From assembly GCA_015680685.1 (NCBI GenBank), contig MNCI01027278.1:15130-79129 (forward strand): a stretch of 64,000 bases of DNA. The letters are read 5' to 3'. Source of the DNA: Gnetum montanum. Taxonomy: Eukaryota > Streptophyta > Gnetopsida > Gnetales > Gnetaceae. The position numbers and the translations under genes were made by a program. Positions 21,636 to 33,100 of this stretch are shown one piece after another (the first letter of the stretch is position 1; each line of letters opens with the position of its first letter). The notes under the pieces were generated by a model. That model had not been told where the DNA came from and made no database searches. It saw only the letters and a program-made list of their open reading frames with translations.

Positions 21636-21645
21636 CCTTTTTATA
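21636..21645 (-). promoter_or_regulatory. TATA box of the antisense gene
   Basis: On the minus strand the sequence reads GCGCTATAAAAAGGGAGGC. A start of transcription about 30 bp downstream (around 21610) would leave a 5' UTR of about 330 bp to the ATG at 21282, consisting largely of the 22-bp array. Confidence 0.6.
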
Positions 21646-21795
21646 GCGCGTTCACGCTGACGCTGACGCCGCCGCCGCCGCTTTCCCGTTTTTCTTGCTT
21701 TTTACCTCGTTTTTCGTGCTTTTCGAATTCGCTTTGAATTTTTTTCAAAAAAGATGTAAAATTTACACACAGAAATGACATATACAACAGATTTC

Positions 21796-22150
21796 GGCGT
21801 TAAACTGCCGTACGTCGCCCGGTAAGGCGTTAAACTGCCATTTGTCACCCGGTAAGGCGTTAAACTGCCATTCGTCGCCCGATAAGGCGTTAAACTGCCG
21901 TTCGTCGCCCGGTAAGGCGTTAAACTGCCGTACGTCACCCGGTAAGGCCTTAAACTGCCATTCGTCGCCCGGTAAGGCGTTAAACTGCCGTACGTCGCCC
22001 GGTAAGGTGTTAAACTGCCGTACATCACCCGGTAAGGCGTTAAACTGCCATTCGTCGTCCGGTAAGGCGTTAAACTGCCGCACGTCACCCGGTAAGGCGT
22101 TAAACTACCATACGTCGCTCGGTAAGGCGTTAAACTGCCGTACACTGTCA
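21796..22150. repeat. 30-bp minisatellite, 12 copies
   Basis: The unit GGCGTTAAACTGCCGTACGT followed by CGCCCGGTAA repeats 12 times with few substitutions. It lies upstream of the antisense promoter and just upstream of the pol frame. As 30 is a multiple of 3, it gives long periodic frames on both strands that should not be annotated as genes. Confidence 0.95.
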
Positions 22151-22227
22151 TGTTGACTCACTTTCATGCATATACACTAAAAGAATGCTGAAAAGCGTAA
22201 AATGACCTCCGCTATCTTACCAAACTC

Positions 22228-22242
22228 TCCGCTTATTGACAG
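22228..22242 (+). other. possible 3' splice site before A1 pol
   Basis: CTCCGCTTATTGACAG immediately precedes the coding part of pol and has the form of a plant 3' splice site. Ogre-type Tat elements are known to splice an intron within their gag-pol transcript. I could not place a convincing donor after the protease, so this is a suggestion only. Confidence 0.3.
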
Positions 22243-25200
22243 GAACTTCCCTAATGGATTGCAATTGCTTAACCAGTCCATTGGTCATGGACGGACCATA
22301 CGGTCCAGTTGAAAGGAATATCGACGCGAGTCTCGTTTATGCAAGCTCATTGGCAAACAACATGATCATAGCCTCAACACAACAAACAGTTCAGGAATAT
22401 GAGGGAATGACAAAGTCCCTCGACATTGAAGCCGAAAACATTACTGAAGATCCTCTAATTGAGACTCCCATAACTATGCCCAACGGGGAGGTCAGAATCC
22501 TAAAGTTAAGTGCGTTACTAGAACCATGTCTAGCTAAAGATATAGAAAACATACTTAAAGATAATATAAAAGCATTCGCGTGGTCCTATGTAGACATGCC
22601 CGGATTAGACCCTCGTATCGTCCAGCACAACATAATCTTGGATCCAAAACTAAGGCCAATAAAACAGAAAGCACGAAAGGTCAAACCTGAAGTAGCATTA
22701 GCAGTTCGTAGTGAGATTACCAAGCTCTATCAAGCTGGTTTCATTAGGGCTATTGACTATGCTGAATGGGTATCAAACATGGTTATAGTCCCAAAGAAGA
22801 ATGGAAGTATTCGTCTTTGCATTGACTTCCAGGACCTTAACGTAGCAACCATAAAGGATGACTTCCCCTTACCTAGCATCGATCAACTAGTTGATTCAAC
22901 TGTTGGGCATGCCCTATTATCCTTTATGGATGGGTTCTCAGGATATAACCAGATACGTATCAATCCAGAACATCAGCTCCGAACTACTTTTATGACACCT
23001 TGGGGAACCTTTTGCTATACGATGATGCCTTTTGGTCTCAAGAATGCTGGGGCCACGTATCAACGAGCGATGACATATATTTTCAGTGATTATATCTTAC
23101 ACTCGCTCAATGATTACGTAGATGACATAGTGGTCAAATCAAAGTCACCAAAACAACACGTGCAAGACCTTGACTTAGTATTAAAATGTTGTTTAAAATA
23201 CGAACTAAGGATCAACCCGAAGAAATGCGTTTTCGTCGTCAAAACTGGCAAAATGCTTGGATTTGTAGCCTCAGAGGTAGGGATACGGGTATACCCCGAT
23301 AAGGTTAAGGCCATTATGAACCTAAAACCACCTAGCAATCTAACTGAACTCCGAGGGCTACAAGGGCGGTTGCAGTTCATTAGGAGGTTCATAGAAAATT
23401 TGACTGGAAAACTTACACCTATGAACCACCTACTACGCAAAAACACCCGCTTTGAATGGACATCACAGTGCCAAGAAGCATTTGACAACGTCAAAACAGC
23501 GCTCGCTCGGTTGCCCACCGTATTCCCGCCCAAAAACGATAGGTCGTTTTACATCTACTTGGCAACGTCAGAATCATCGATCGCATCCATGTTGTGCCAA
23601 AAACGAGATGACGGAATTGAGGTACCTGTATACTACCTGAGTCATGCAATGGTTGCCCACGAAAAGAGATACAACGATGTAGAAAAGTCATGCTTGGCTT
23701 TAGTTTTCTCTTTAAAAAAATGGCGACATTATCTATTTCAAAATCAAGTTAACATAATTTGCAAAGATAATGTGCTCAGAGCTATAACCGGAAACATCTA
23801 TGAATCAAGCAGGATAGCTCGTTGGAAGGCAATCATAGCTGAGTTCGACTTACACTATGTGACACAATCATCAGTAAAGGGTCAAGCCATAGCGAATCAA
23901 ATGACCACGTCACCAACGTATGATCCTGGCACGATAGAACCCGAATTCCCAGATGAAAATATAAATGCAATAGACATGGTGCCGAATGATTACGATGCGG
24001 TTCTAAATTTTGATGGAGCATCCACCTCCCGAGGAGGAAGTGCCGCCGCTATAATAACATACCCCTCTAGAGAAATTAAGCCTTTCGCCTACTGCTTCAA
24101 TTTTCACTATACTAACAACATAATAGAGTATGAAAGTCTTCTCAGAGGTCTTGCGGCCGCACTAGCCTTAGACATTACACGGCTTGTAGTCAGAGGAGAC
24201 TCACAGCTAGTCATAAACCAAGTCACAGATGTCTATACATGTAAAGCGCAACATTTACAACCATACTGTGATTTGGCTAAACACCTTCTTAAACGATTTG
24301 AAAATGTCGATGTCCAACATGTCTCTAGAAATGACAATACTATTGCAGACGCATTAGCAACCTTAGCACTAAAAATTTCCCCTGACATGTTTCATGCATT
24401 GCCAAGCTCCATAACCAGTTGTGCTGAACCCATAACCAATACTCTCGACGCATTGCCAGTCGCATCTGTCAGCACAACACACGCTAACGAGTGGTACGAC
24501 GATGTGAAAGAATACCTCCTGCGTGGTGAAACACCCCACCACTTAACCAATGCACAAAAGGATGCAGTGTGCAAGCGCTCTAGAAAGTACACATTAATAG
24601 GGGATACATTGTGCCTTCGATCCTACGAAGGCATATTGCTAACATGCGTCAATAGTGCTGAAGCCCAAACAATAGTTGAGCAAGTGCATGATGGAATACG
24701 TGGATGACACATTGCACCAAGGGCAATGGCTACTAAAATAAGACACCTAGGCTACTATTGGCCGCACATGGAATACAACTACCAGTCCAAGGTCAAAACA
24801 TGTAGTGTATGCCAAAAACACGCTAATCTCATCCACATTCCACCAAACGAGCTACACACAACGCAAATCACGTGGCCCTTCCAGAAGTGGGGAATAGACC
24901 TCATCGGCCCGATTTTATTATAATAGCAACCGAATACTTTACGAAATGGGTAGAGGCGGCACCCCTCCGTAAAATTACCTCTAAACAGGTGTGCATCTTC
25001 ATCCTCGAAAACATCGTAACCCGTTTCGGCATTCCCATGGCAATCATCACCGACAATGGACCACAATTTAGTAGTGTTGAGACTAAAATGTTTTGCGATA
25101 GTCTAGGGATCAAGCACTCGTTCTCATCCCCTTACTACCCTCAGAGCAACGGGCAGGCGGAATCAACAAGTAAGACAATCATCGCAGTACTCAAAAAGAT

Positions 25201-25702
25201 GCTTGTCCAGAGCAAACGAAGATGGCACGAACAACTGGTGTATGCATTATGGGCATACCGTACCACGCACCGGACCTCGACAGGTAAAACCCCATATAGT
25301 CTTGTTTACGGTTCAGAAGTTGTTTTACCTTTAGAATTGTAGGTACCATCTCTAAGGATCACGCTCTCCGGACTCCTCGACGATGAGCAAAACAATGATT
25401 TACGCATCATTGACCTGGACTCGATGGAGGAGGAACACGTGCGTACACTCGATCAGATCGAATGGTATCAGAAACAACAATGGCAATGACACCGACATGA
25501 CATTCATAAACGCCCCATCAAAGAAGGAGATCTTGTACTTAAAGCCGCTCGTGAAAATCCGGATAAATTCTCAGTCAACTGGGAAGGGCCTTACCTTGTT
25601 ATCAAAGCATTCGACAACGGGGCATTCAAACTAGCTGACATGGATGGAAAAGAGTTTGCAAATCCAACCAATCATCTGTTCCTCAAACCGTTTTATACAT
25701 AA
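22236..25702 (+). pseudogene. pol: A1 Pol: reverse transcriptase, RNase H, archaeal-type RNase H, integrase
   Basis: RT (about 22700-23250) has AEWVSNMVIVPKKNGSIRLC, FMDGFSGYNQI and the catalytic YVDDIVV. RNase H 1 (about 23520-23800) has the YYLSHAM and EKSCLALVFSLKKWRHYL motifs. A second RNase H (about 23990-24390) has NFDGAST, IIEYESLLRGL, VRGDSQLV and NTIADALA, giving D-E-D-D; this domain marks the Tat lineage. Integrase has the zinc-binding CSVCQK, then D in WGIDLIGP, D in ITDNGPQF and E in PQSNGQAES, and ends in GPYLVIKAF...LKPFYT. Defects: TGA at 24705-24707; loss of about a dozen residues plus a frameshift near 24915 just after the first catalytic D; TAG at 25340-25342; TGA at 25487-25489. 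RT and both RNases H are intact in one frame. The first residues precede any ATG, so the true upstream boundary is uncertain. Confidence 0.93.
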
Positions 25703-25950
25703 GTACGAACTCAGATACCACAGAACAGTCCTGGATTATGACTTAAAACTGATACCACAGAACAGTCCTGGGATCATGACTACAAACCGGTACCACTGAG
25801 TTCGCTAAGACTATAAACTAGCTCGCCTCTTCGGGGTCCGCTAAGACTTAAAACTGGCAACGCAACGTCCGCCACGATGTTAAACAGGCAATGTCCAACG
25901 GGTTATGATACAAAACTAACCCATGGTAGTCCGCTAAGACTATAAACTGG
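25703..25950 (+). repeat. cluster of GTCCGCTAAGACTATAAACTGG repeats after A1 integrase
   Basis: About seven diverged copies of a ~22-bp phrase, for example TCCGCTAAGACTATAAACTGG near 25932. They echo the repeats after the protease stop and the 30-bp array. No open frame is maintained. Confidence 0.7.
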
Positions 25951-26840
25951 TGTGTTCATCTCAGGCTCTTCATTCCATAGCCACATTCATTCATCAGAAT
26001 CATCGCATCCCTCGTCATCGACTCCAACATTCAAAACCCAGAATCGCCCGAATAATTTTGTCCACCTGCAGCCGGTTAAATCTAAGCACACTAATTCACT
26101 CATGGTTTGCTTGTCTCTTTGGAGTTGTGTTTGCAGGATGACGCCCAGAAGTTCTCGTACGAGGTAGCGCTTCATCGTAAGTAGCAAGATAAGGCAAAGT
26201 CCATTTGTTCACTTGGCAAGGCTAGATCGAACCGTTAACCCGCACATTCCCATTCCCCGAAAACCCACTATCTATCTACCAAATCATGGCATGCTGCGAA
26301 ATGTTATAGCGGTCGCAGCACATAGAACACAAAGTTTGCGCATGAGCACAAAAAAAAACAAAACAAAAAAAACGTATTCATGTTAAACGCAATCAAGAGA
26401 CGTCCTATCGCATGGCTTTGGCTCTTCGCTAACGGTTTCCCCAAAGAAGGGAGCTGTTCCTCCAAAGAATGTGAAACATCATCCCGTGGCTTTGTCCGTG
26501 ACAACTGGTTCTCTTGGAAAATCACCAAGAGCACGGTTCCTCCAAAGGACGCACATCACACACCTGAGTTCCGAGTCTGCCGAAAGACGGCTATCAACAA
26601 GGACCAGCACACTGCACACCTGAGAATCTTACACTCCCAGCATGTTCCCCTGGGCAACGACCGATCCCCACAATCCCTTTCCTCCTGCCAATTACCAATC
26701 TCGCCCTTTCAATCCCGTATACCACTAAACACGGTACGATGAGGTCTGGCCAGGTGGCAAGGGACAAGGCTTTTATCGAGTGGCTTGCGGTGTTTTGTGC
26801 TTCTTTGTCGACGCTTCTCGGGTCGATTCCTCCAAGAGTC
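25951..26840 (+). other. A1 3' internal non-coding region
   Basis: Between integrase and the PPT. Short open frames on both strands have no recognisable motif. CCAAAGAAGG/CCAAAGGACG-type phrases with GGTTCCTCC and GCTGTTCCTCC recur near 26440-26550. No gene is supported. Confidence 0.55.
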
Positions 26841-26856
26841 AACAAAGAGGGGCCAA
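26841..26856 (+). other. polypurine tract of A1
   Basis: AACAAAGAGGGGCCAA directly precedes the 3' LTR start TGAAACACC. It is the expected primer for plus-strand DNA synthesis. Confidence 0.75.
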
Positions 26857-28111
26857 TGAAACACCACAAAAATCGTTAAGTGTTGTGCCAGCATTCACGC
26901 CCAGCGTGTACGCCCAGCGTGCACGCCCAGCGTTCACGCCCAGCGTCTACCCCCAGCTCTTCAGAGTACACGCCTGGGTATGGAAGAGTCACACACCCGA
27001 CGACAGGATTTCCAATGGCAACATCAAGATTACGCCGAAGAGCAAGGATTGAAGCAAGTGGACATCCTTCAGCGTGCACGCCCAGCATGTACGACCAGCG
27101 TGTACGCCCAGTGTGTATGCCTAGCATTCACGCCCAGCGTATACGCCCCAGCGTTCACGCCCAGCGTATACACTGGCCTGTTGTATAAGTTATAAGCCCG
27201 ACATATATCATGTTTCCAAATTGTAACGCCCGGTCTATACGCCACGTGTCCCCCCGTCTGCTTTTCCCGGTAACCCTACCCCTATAAATAGCCCATTTTT
27301 CCACATTTACCACCCCGGAGAAATTTACCAGAGAGCCGACCCAGAGCAATTACGCTGTCGAAACCCTCATACGCTTACGCTTACGCCAGAAGCCCTGCAC
27401 GCTGAGCACAGTTCACACTTCCCCTTCCGCGTCAGCCAGCTGCATCCCTCTGTCCACCGGGGCTTTACGTCTGCCTTGTGCCCCTACACAACTGCGTTAG
27501 ACCGATGCACAACATTTGAACTCAATAATCTATTGTTTATACTTGCTGCAAGCTCTTTTACAGTTTTATGTTAACTAACCCACGTTTTATTTACGCTTGT
27601 TTACGTTTACGCTCCGCGTTCGGTTCGTGCCCGAATACAACCACTGTTTACGCTCGCTTTGAGGTCTCTTTTAGTTTTACGTCAATTTGGCCCCCCCTTC
27701 GTTCACGCCCGCCTGCATTTTCGCTCCGTCTCCGTCCGTATTCGTCCACTGTTCATGCCGTCTGTCTGTTCGCGCCCTATCCATTCACGCTGTTTACGCT
27801 GTCACGCCCGTACGCTCACACTGTGTTTATTTCTATTCACGCTGTCCACGCCCCATTCCCTTTACGCCCGTTACGCTTACACCGTGCACACTTTTTTCAT
27901 TGTTTATGCCCCGTTTACGTATAAACCAGCGTATAACGCTTCGGCGGCGCTCGGGGAAGTCCTTGTTTGATCTGCGTGTGGACCATCCAAGGCACTCTGC
28001 CTTCGTCCATCCAGCTTGCCCTCAAGCGGAGGCAGGGTCAACTGTGCTTGTCCGCATCTCTGCCGGTGCTTGTTACATTCCAGCCCTGCACCGACGATTT
28101 CGGTCGGCACA
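26857..28111 (+). repeat. A1 3' LTR (1255 bp)
   Basis: Begins TGAAACACCACAAAAATCG and ends CGGTCGGCACA, followed by the TGCAT target duplication. The TATA box is at 27283-27290. It is clearly homologous throughout to 10546-11812 with scattered substitutions and a shorter U3 minisatellite. Confidence 0.95.
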
Positions 28112-28116
28112 TGCAT

Positions 28117-29885
28117 TATTAGCACTCATTTGGACTTTTGTGACCCTACTTTAAAATTCATTGAGTGGTGGGCCTCCTTGTTGTTGTTACAACTGCACTA
28201 CATTAATTACGGAATCAAACTTTTCATGCCTTGAGAATGCTTATTCTTTGTTCTTTTGATCATGCATTAAGACTCTTCTCAAATTGCTTCTTTCAAATTA
28301 AGTAATGGGGCTATTCTATTAACTTTGCTCGCTCTTCTCTAAAATTAAATAAGTAGTGAACCTTTTCTTTGTTCTTTCTACCTTACTATGACTTTTCTAA
28401 CCTTACTTCTTTAAAATTAAACTAGTGTGCCTTTTCTTTGTTCTTCTAACCCTACTACGATAATTATGTACTCAAATTTTTCTACTCCAGAAATCATGCT
28501 TAGATTTTTCTTACCTTGACCCTTCATCAGGTTAGAATTTCAAGATTTTAGTAGGTATCAAGAGGAGATTCTCTAACTTTTAAAAAAAAGTAGAAATATA
28601 TTTTGTTTATTGTTAAAAAGTGTCATGAGTATACAACATCATCATCATAGCCTTGTACTAACAAAATATGAAGGGTTACATGAGATCTCTTTTGTCATTA
28701 TGAAAAGCTAGATCTTTATTTATTTACAATTTTTTCAAATCATCTTCAATTATTTTTTCAATCTTTTTATGTTCCTTTTGATATCTTTTTTGGAATAGTG
28801 ATGTAGGAAGCTTTTCTATAGGCTCATTATCTAATCTATTGTGTACATTCCCCAACCATCTAAGACATCATTCTTATAGCTTATTTGAAATAGAAGCAAC
28901 TCAAAATCTTTCTCTAATATATAAAACTATGCAATCTATTATTATTATTATTATTTGTAACATTCAACATCCATCAAAGCATCTACATTTTTGCCATATT
29001 GATTTGTTATTCATTCTTCTTTTGTATTCGTCAACATTCATCACCATAAAATATAGCAAGTATGATGGCTATCCTATTGTAGTGAGCAACCTCTTACCAT
29101 TGAATTGTCATGTTTACTTTACTACTATTTATGTTGTTGTCCAAATTGCATTCCATAAATTCTTGTATTGATTTTTAGTCCTAACCTTTTAGCATCTAGA
29201 AGTTAAATTGCAATAGACAATGATGATACGATGATATAAAATTTATCATAGTTATATAAAATCTTCAAAATTTACACGTTAGTAAGCTTACCTTAAATTA
29301 AATTAACTCATATATTTGACAAGGTGAATCTCTTTTTTAAAGCTTTAAACTAAAATCTAATGAGCTATGCATGTGTCATTGCATCTCATAAATTATTGGA
29401 TATGGTTTGGTTTGATTCAAGATAACTTGGTGCATTCATTTTTAAGAATTTAATGCTCTTAAGGAAATTTTTGTAAGTGGTCTCAATTGGAAAACAAAAC
29501 GTAAACTTATGTGATGGTAGTCTTGGAAAAGCACATAAACTTGATGCGATGTAAATGAGCCCCGGTGCCTTAGAGGTGATGTGATGTATATTAGCCTAAC
29601 AGAGACAAGAGTGGAAGTGGAATTTCATTTCATTTCATTGGCAGACTTAGTCCTCGATCCTTCATTGGTCTCCCCTGAATCGTTGTGGATTGGTTAGTCT
29701 CGCTTGAATCGTTGCAGATACAAGTCCATAACCATAAATATTAGCATTCATATTTTACGATGAAAAGCACGAATAACAGCACCATAGTAACGATGATTCT
29801 AATGGTGTAACTGTCCCCTACTTTTTGAGTTTTACTTTTCTATTATCAGTATCTACACCATGCTAGAGGACAAAAACAACGGGTT
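28117..29885. other. intergenic, probably former upstream DNA of the receptor kinase
   Basis: Before A1 inserted, this sequence adjoined 10545. Around 28290-28480 there are two to three degenerate repeats of CTAAAATTAAATAAGTAGTG plus CCTTTTCTTTGTTCTT. A stretch near 28950-29030 resembles 53050-53120 (ACATCCAT, TTTGCCA(C/T)ATTGATTTGTTATT). No gene seen. Confidence 0.45.
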
Positions 29886-30185
29886 GTAAATGGAGGAAAC
29901 GTGTTCACTTTCAAAATTGCGGAGAAAACGAGTAACGAGTCTTCTGCGCCATGCACAAAATTTTCGTGAAGTATCTTTTCAGGAATATGCGTTCGCTTTC
30001 AATGCTAAAATTGTGAGAAAACGCGTATAGCGTCTTGTGGGTCCATGTACAAACTTTTCGAGAAGGTTCATGTTTACTTTGACCTAAAAGAAACCGGAGG
30101 AAAATTCACATTCATTGAATGCCAAAATTACGGAAAAAACGTCTACCGCTTCTCCTCAGCCCATGCACAAAATTTCCGAGAAGCT
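29886..30185. repeat. three degenerate tandem units
   Basis: Three diverged units of about 90-130 bp share AAAATTGCGGAGAAAACG-like, CGTCTTCTGC-like and CCATGCACAAAATTTTCG-like segments (near 29915, 30007 and 30124). Not recognised as a known family. Confidence 0.5.
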
Positions 30186-33100
30186 GCCTCCAAAGACTTA
30201 GTTCAAAAAAGACCAAAAACAGACGGCAGAGGGTAAAATATGGTTTTTTTTATAGAGATCTTAGGTATTCGGCTAAGCATATAGTTGAGAACGAGCATTA
30301 CGTGAATTATCATTCACCTCATCCTCTAAATGCAATGAACCTACAAAGTTTTCACAAGAACAAAGTAGTTGTTGCAATATTGTGGCTTTTCTGGATCTAT
30401 GTTATTTTCCATTTTAGCTTTATTTATAACGGTAGTGTTAGCCCTAGCCCTGGACCCATTGACTGTTGCTATCTTGAGTCTTGTGACTGCAATCATCCTT
30501 CTCCCGATTTCAATTAAGGTTTACCCATAATGGCTGTGTTACCCCTGGCCTTATGGCTGTAATCATCCTTCTCCTAGATGCAATTACTGCTCTCGTAGTT
30601 ACCTTATGTGATTTGATGGTTAAAGCTTACTACTCTTGGACCCTGCGGAGTATCTTGCCACCAAAATTATGTCAGATTTACTGTTGTGCTGAATTTATAG
30701 GGCAGGGCGATTGGAATTTATATGCTAAATGTTAACAGTCAGACAGATAAGCACGTTTAAGAATCCAGAGAAAAAAAATCTGCCTGTGGGGACGAGTCTC
30801 ACTTAAGAACTCCAAAAAACCACTTTCAAGATGGTTGATTTTTGAGCTTTCCATGATTTTGTTTTTATCCAAAAGGCTCCAATGAGTATCTACATGTTTT
30901 GGAGTCCAAGCATTCAATTGAAAGAAGTTTTGTGTTTATCGGCTAGTAAGTGAGCATGAAAGTCATTATGTTTATGGATGTTAACATGATGCGATGTAAA
31001 GCATAAGATACACATGTACACAACATAAAATTTTTGTGGTTAAGAAAATTTCTAGGATACCTTGTAACATCGCCCTTGTGACCATGATTGTAAGTCAAAT
31101 CAATCAAACATGCATTATTTGGGCCTTTCTATGAACCTTGGAACCATCCCCGCTGCTACGGCTACAAGAAACTTCAAGTCAAATCAATCAATATTTACAT
31201 AAACACTTTTTCTATAGAGCAGGCCTTGGAACCATCCCACTTCCACTTCCATGATTAAAAGAAACGTCAAGTCAATCAAGATTTGCATAAACGTGGTCTT
31301 TCTGAAAAGTCACGTCAATCAAGATTTGCATAAACGTGGTCTTTCTATACACTGGGCCTGTCTATCAACATTAAAATGATCCCCACTAAGTCAAGTTAAA
31401 CGAGCTTGCAAGAAAAGTCAAGTCTGTCACATGTTATAGTTTTTGGATTTTCTATGAACCTTGAAAGCATCTGGTAATGAGCCAAGTCAAAATGGAAATT
31501 TTTATCATGTTCAGGGGTAACATTTGCACGTTAGCATTGATGATGGTTTGTTCATCAGCGTAGCCTAATTTTACGGCTTCACGATTTATTTTAAGTTTTC
31601 TTTCTCCAGAAATTATACGTTATTTTTAGAAGTACATTTTCTCATCCTCTCTGTGGATATTACGAGGCAATTAAAGGACGAGCTCAAACACTAATAAAAT
31701 ATGCACATTGCATTTCATTCCTTTAAGATCCTTCCTTACTTGCATTACCAAAATGAAGAGACAAAGCTTCCATGAACGCCAATCCGTTGCTGCAATTTTA
31801 TAGAATAATTTTAGGGCTCTTCTCTGATTCTCACGTTTAGTTTGACTGATTTTAACTAGTTTAACTATATATTTATAATATATATCTATTATTTAGCTCG
31901 AGAGAATCTTATATATTTTACAAATTAATAAAATCTCGAATTGATTTATTGAGAATTGATATTCATATTGAAAACCAAAATCAAAATGACTGTACCTTAT
32001 TCAATAATAATTCTTGTGAAAATTTCTATTAATTTGATTTATAGTGTTTCTTTTCCATGGCGTAGACTTTACATAGCATTTTTTTTCTATGGCCTGGACT
32101 TTCCATGCACTGTATTGGTCTCTCGGCCAAAAATATTGCCTGCCAAGAAACAGGTACTTGCAACTTGGAAGCTACAACATGCGTATTTTCCCCCAAAGCA
32201 GGAATCACTTGGTTGGTAGGAATCACTTGGTTGGTTGGCATGTTGCAGGAAAAAACTTGTATCATTTGTTTTTTTTTTACCCTTATTAATGCTTAGTCAA
32301 TTTGTATTTTTCAACGAAAATGTAATACCCGTTCCATATATCTGATGGGTCTTTAGACTTAATAAAGCTTCAATTTTGTCTTCCTTCCCTTTTAAAACCA
32401 TTTTAATTAGACATGTTAAAGATTATATAGATTTTATTTGCATGTAAATGGTTGTTCAAATAGTTATAAGAATATTTTTTTATTATTCATAGTTTGCATA
32501 TTTTTTCTTTTCAAAAATATTTTTAGAATTAAATTTACCCTGCCTTTTAATCTTATAACTATATTTTAAAAAGTTTGGATTTGCTGAAGTTTAGAGCCCT
32601 TAAAAATCATAATTTTGGGAGACTTTGGATAGTGTTAGTGGTTGCAAAATTTTGCAAGAATTGCAAAAGAATTGTGATAAGTAAAATTGTAAGTCTAGAT
32701 TTCAGAGAAATCCTCCAAAGATATTAAAATTATGTTTTAAAAGTAACTGTATCATAAATAAGTTTATATCACCGTTTCTATTTATTAAAAATAGATAAAT
32801 ATATCATTTTTGTAAAATTCAGTATATGAAATAGACGTAGATGTATCATGTCGTTAAAGGTCAAAATTGCTTTGGAACGTGATTGCGTTTGGGAATTGTG
32901 AACCAGAATCAATAATGCTCTGTTTATGAAAATTCGTTAAGAACCGTAATCCTGATGAAGCATGATGATTAATTTCCAGTATTTTAACTAATTACTAGCA
33001 GGAAAGATTCGCAAACTCAAATGATTTCTCTCCTGATGACATCTGCCCATCCTTAACTATACTGGCTCTCTTATTTTCTATGAATTCTCTAATTACTGTA

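Larger units (their letters stand above)
10546..28111 (+). mobile_element. element A1: Tat-lineage Ty3/Gypsy LTR retrotransposon, 17.6 kb, with antisense gene
   Basis: The LTRs begin TGAAACAC and end GGCACA. The 5-bp target duplication TGCAT is perfect (10541-10545 and 28112-28116), so this is one intact insertion. Order: LTR, PBS, leader, gag, protease, a 6-kb spacer with an antisense multi-exon gene and three minisatellites, RT, RNase H, a second archaeal-type RNase H, integrase, 3' non-coding region, PPT, LTR. The duplicated RNase H is known from plant Tat/Ogre elements. Gag, pol and the antisense gene each carry a few stops, and the LTRs differ at scattered sites, so the copy is now defective but not ancient. 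It sits 207 bp upstream of the receptor kinase start codon. Confidence 0.95.

Noticed and set aside
21702-22156. Periodic open frames on both strands (GSLTPYRATY-like and ALNCRSSPGK-like)
   Set aside because: The 30-bp unit is a multiple of three, so all frames repeat; no start context or other evidence of coding.
29999-30735. Plus-strand frames of 60-132 codons
   Set aside because: They overlap the degenerate repeat and show no recognisable domain or codon bias.
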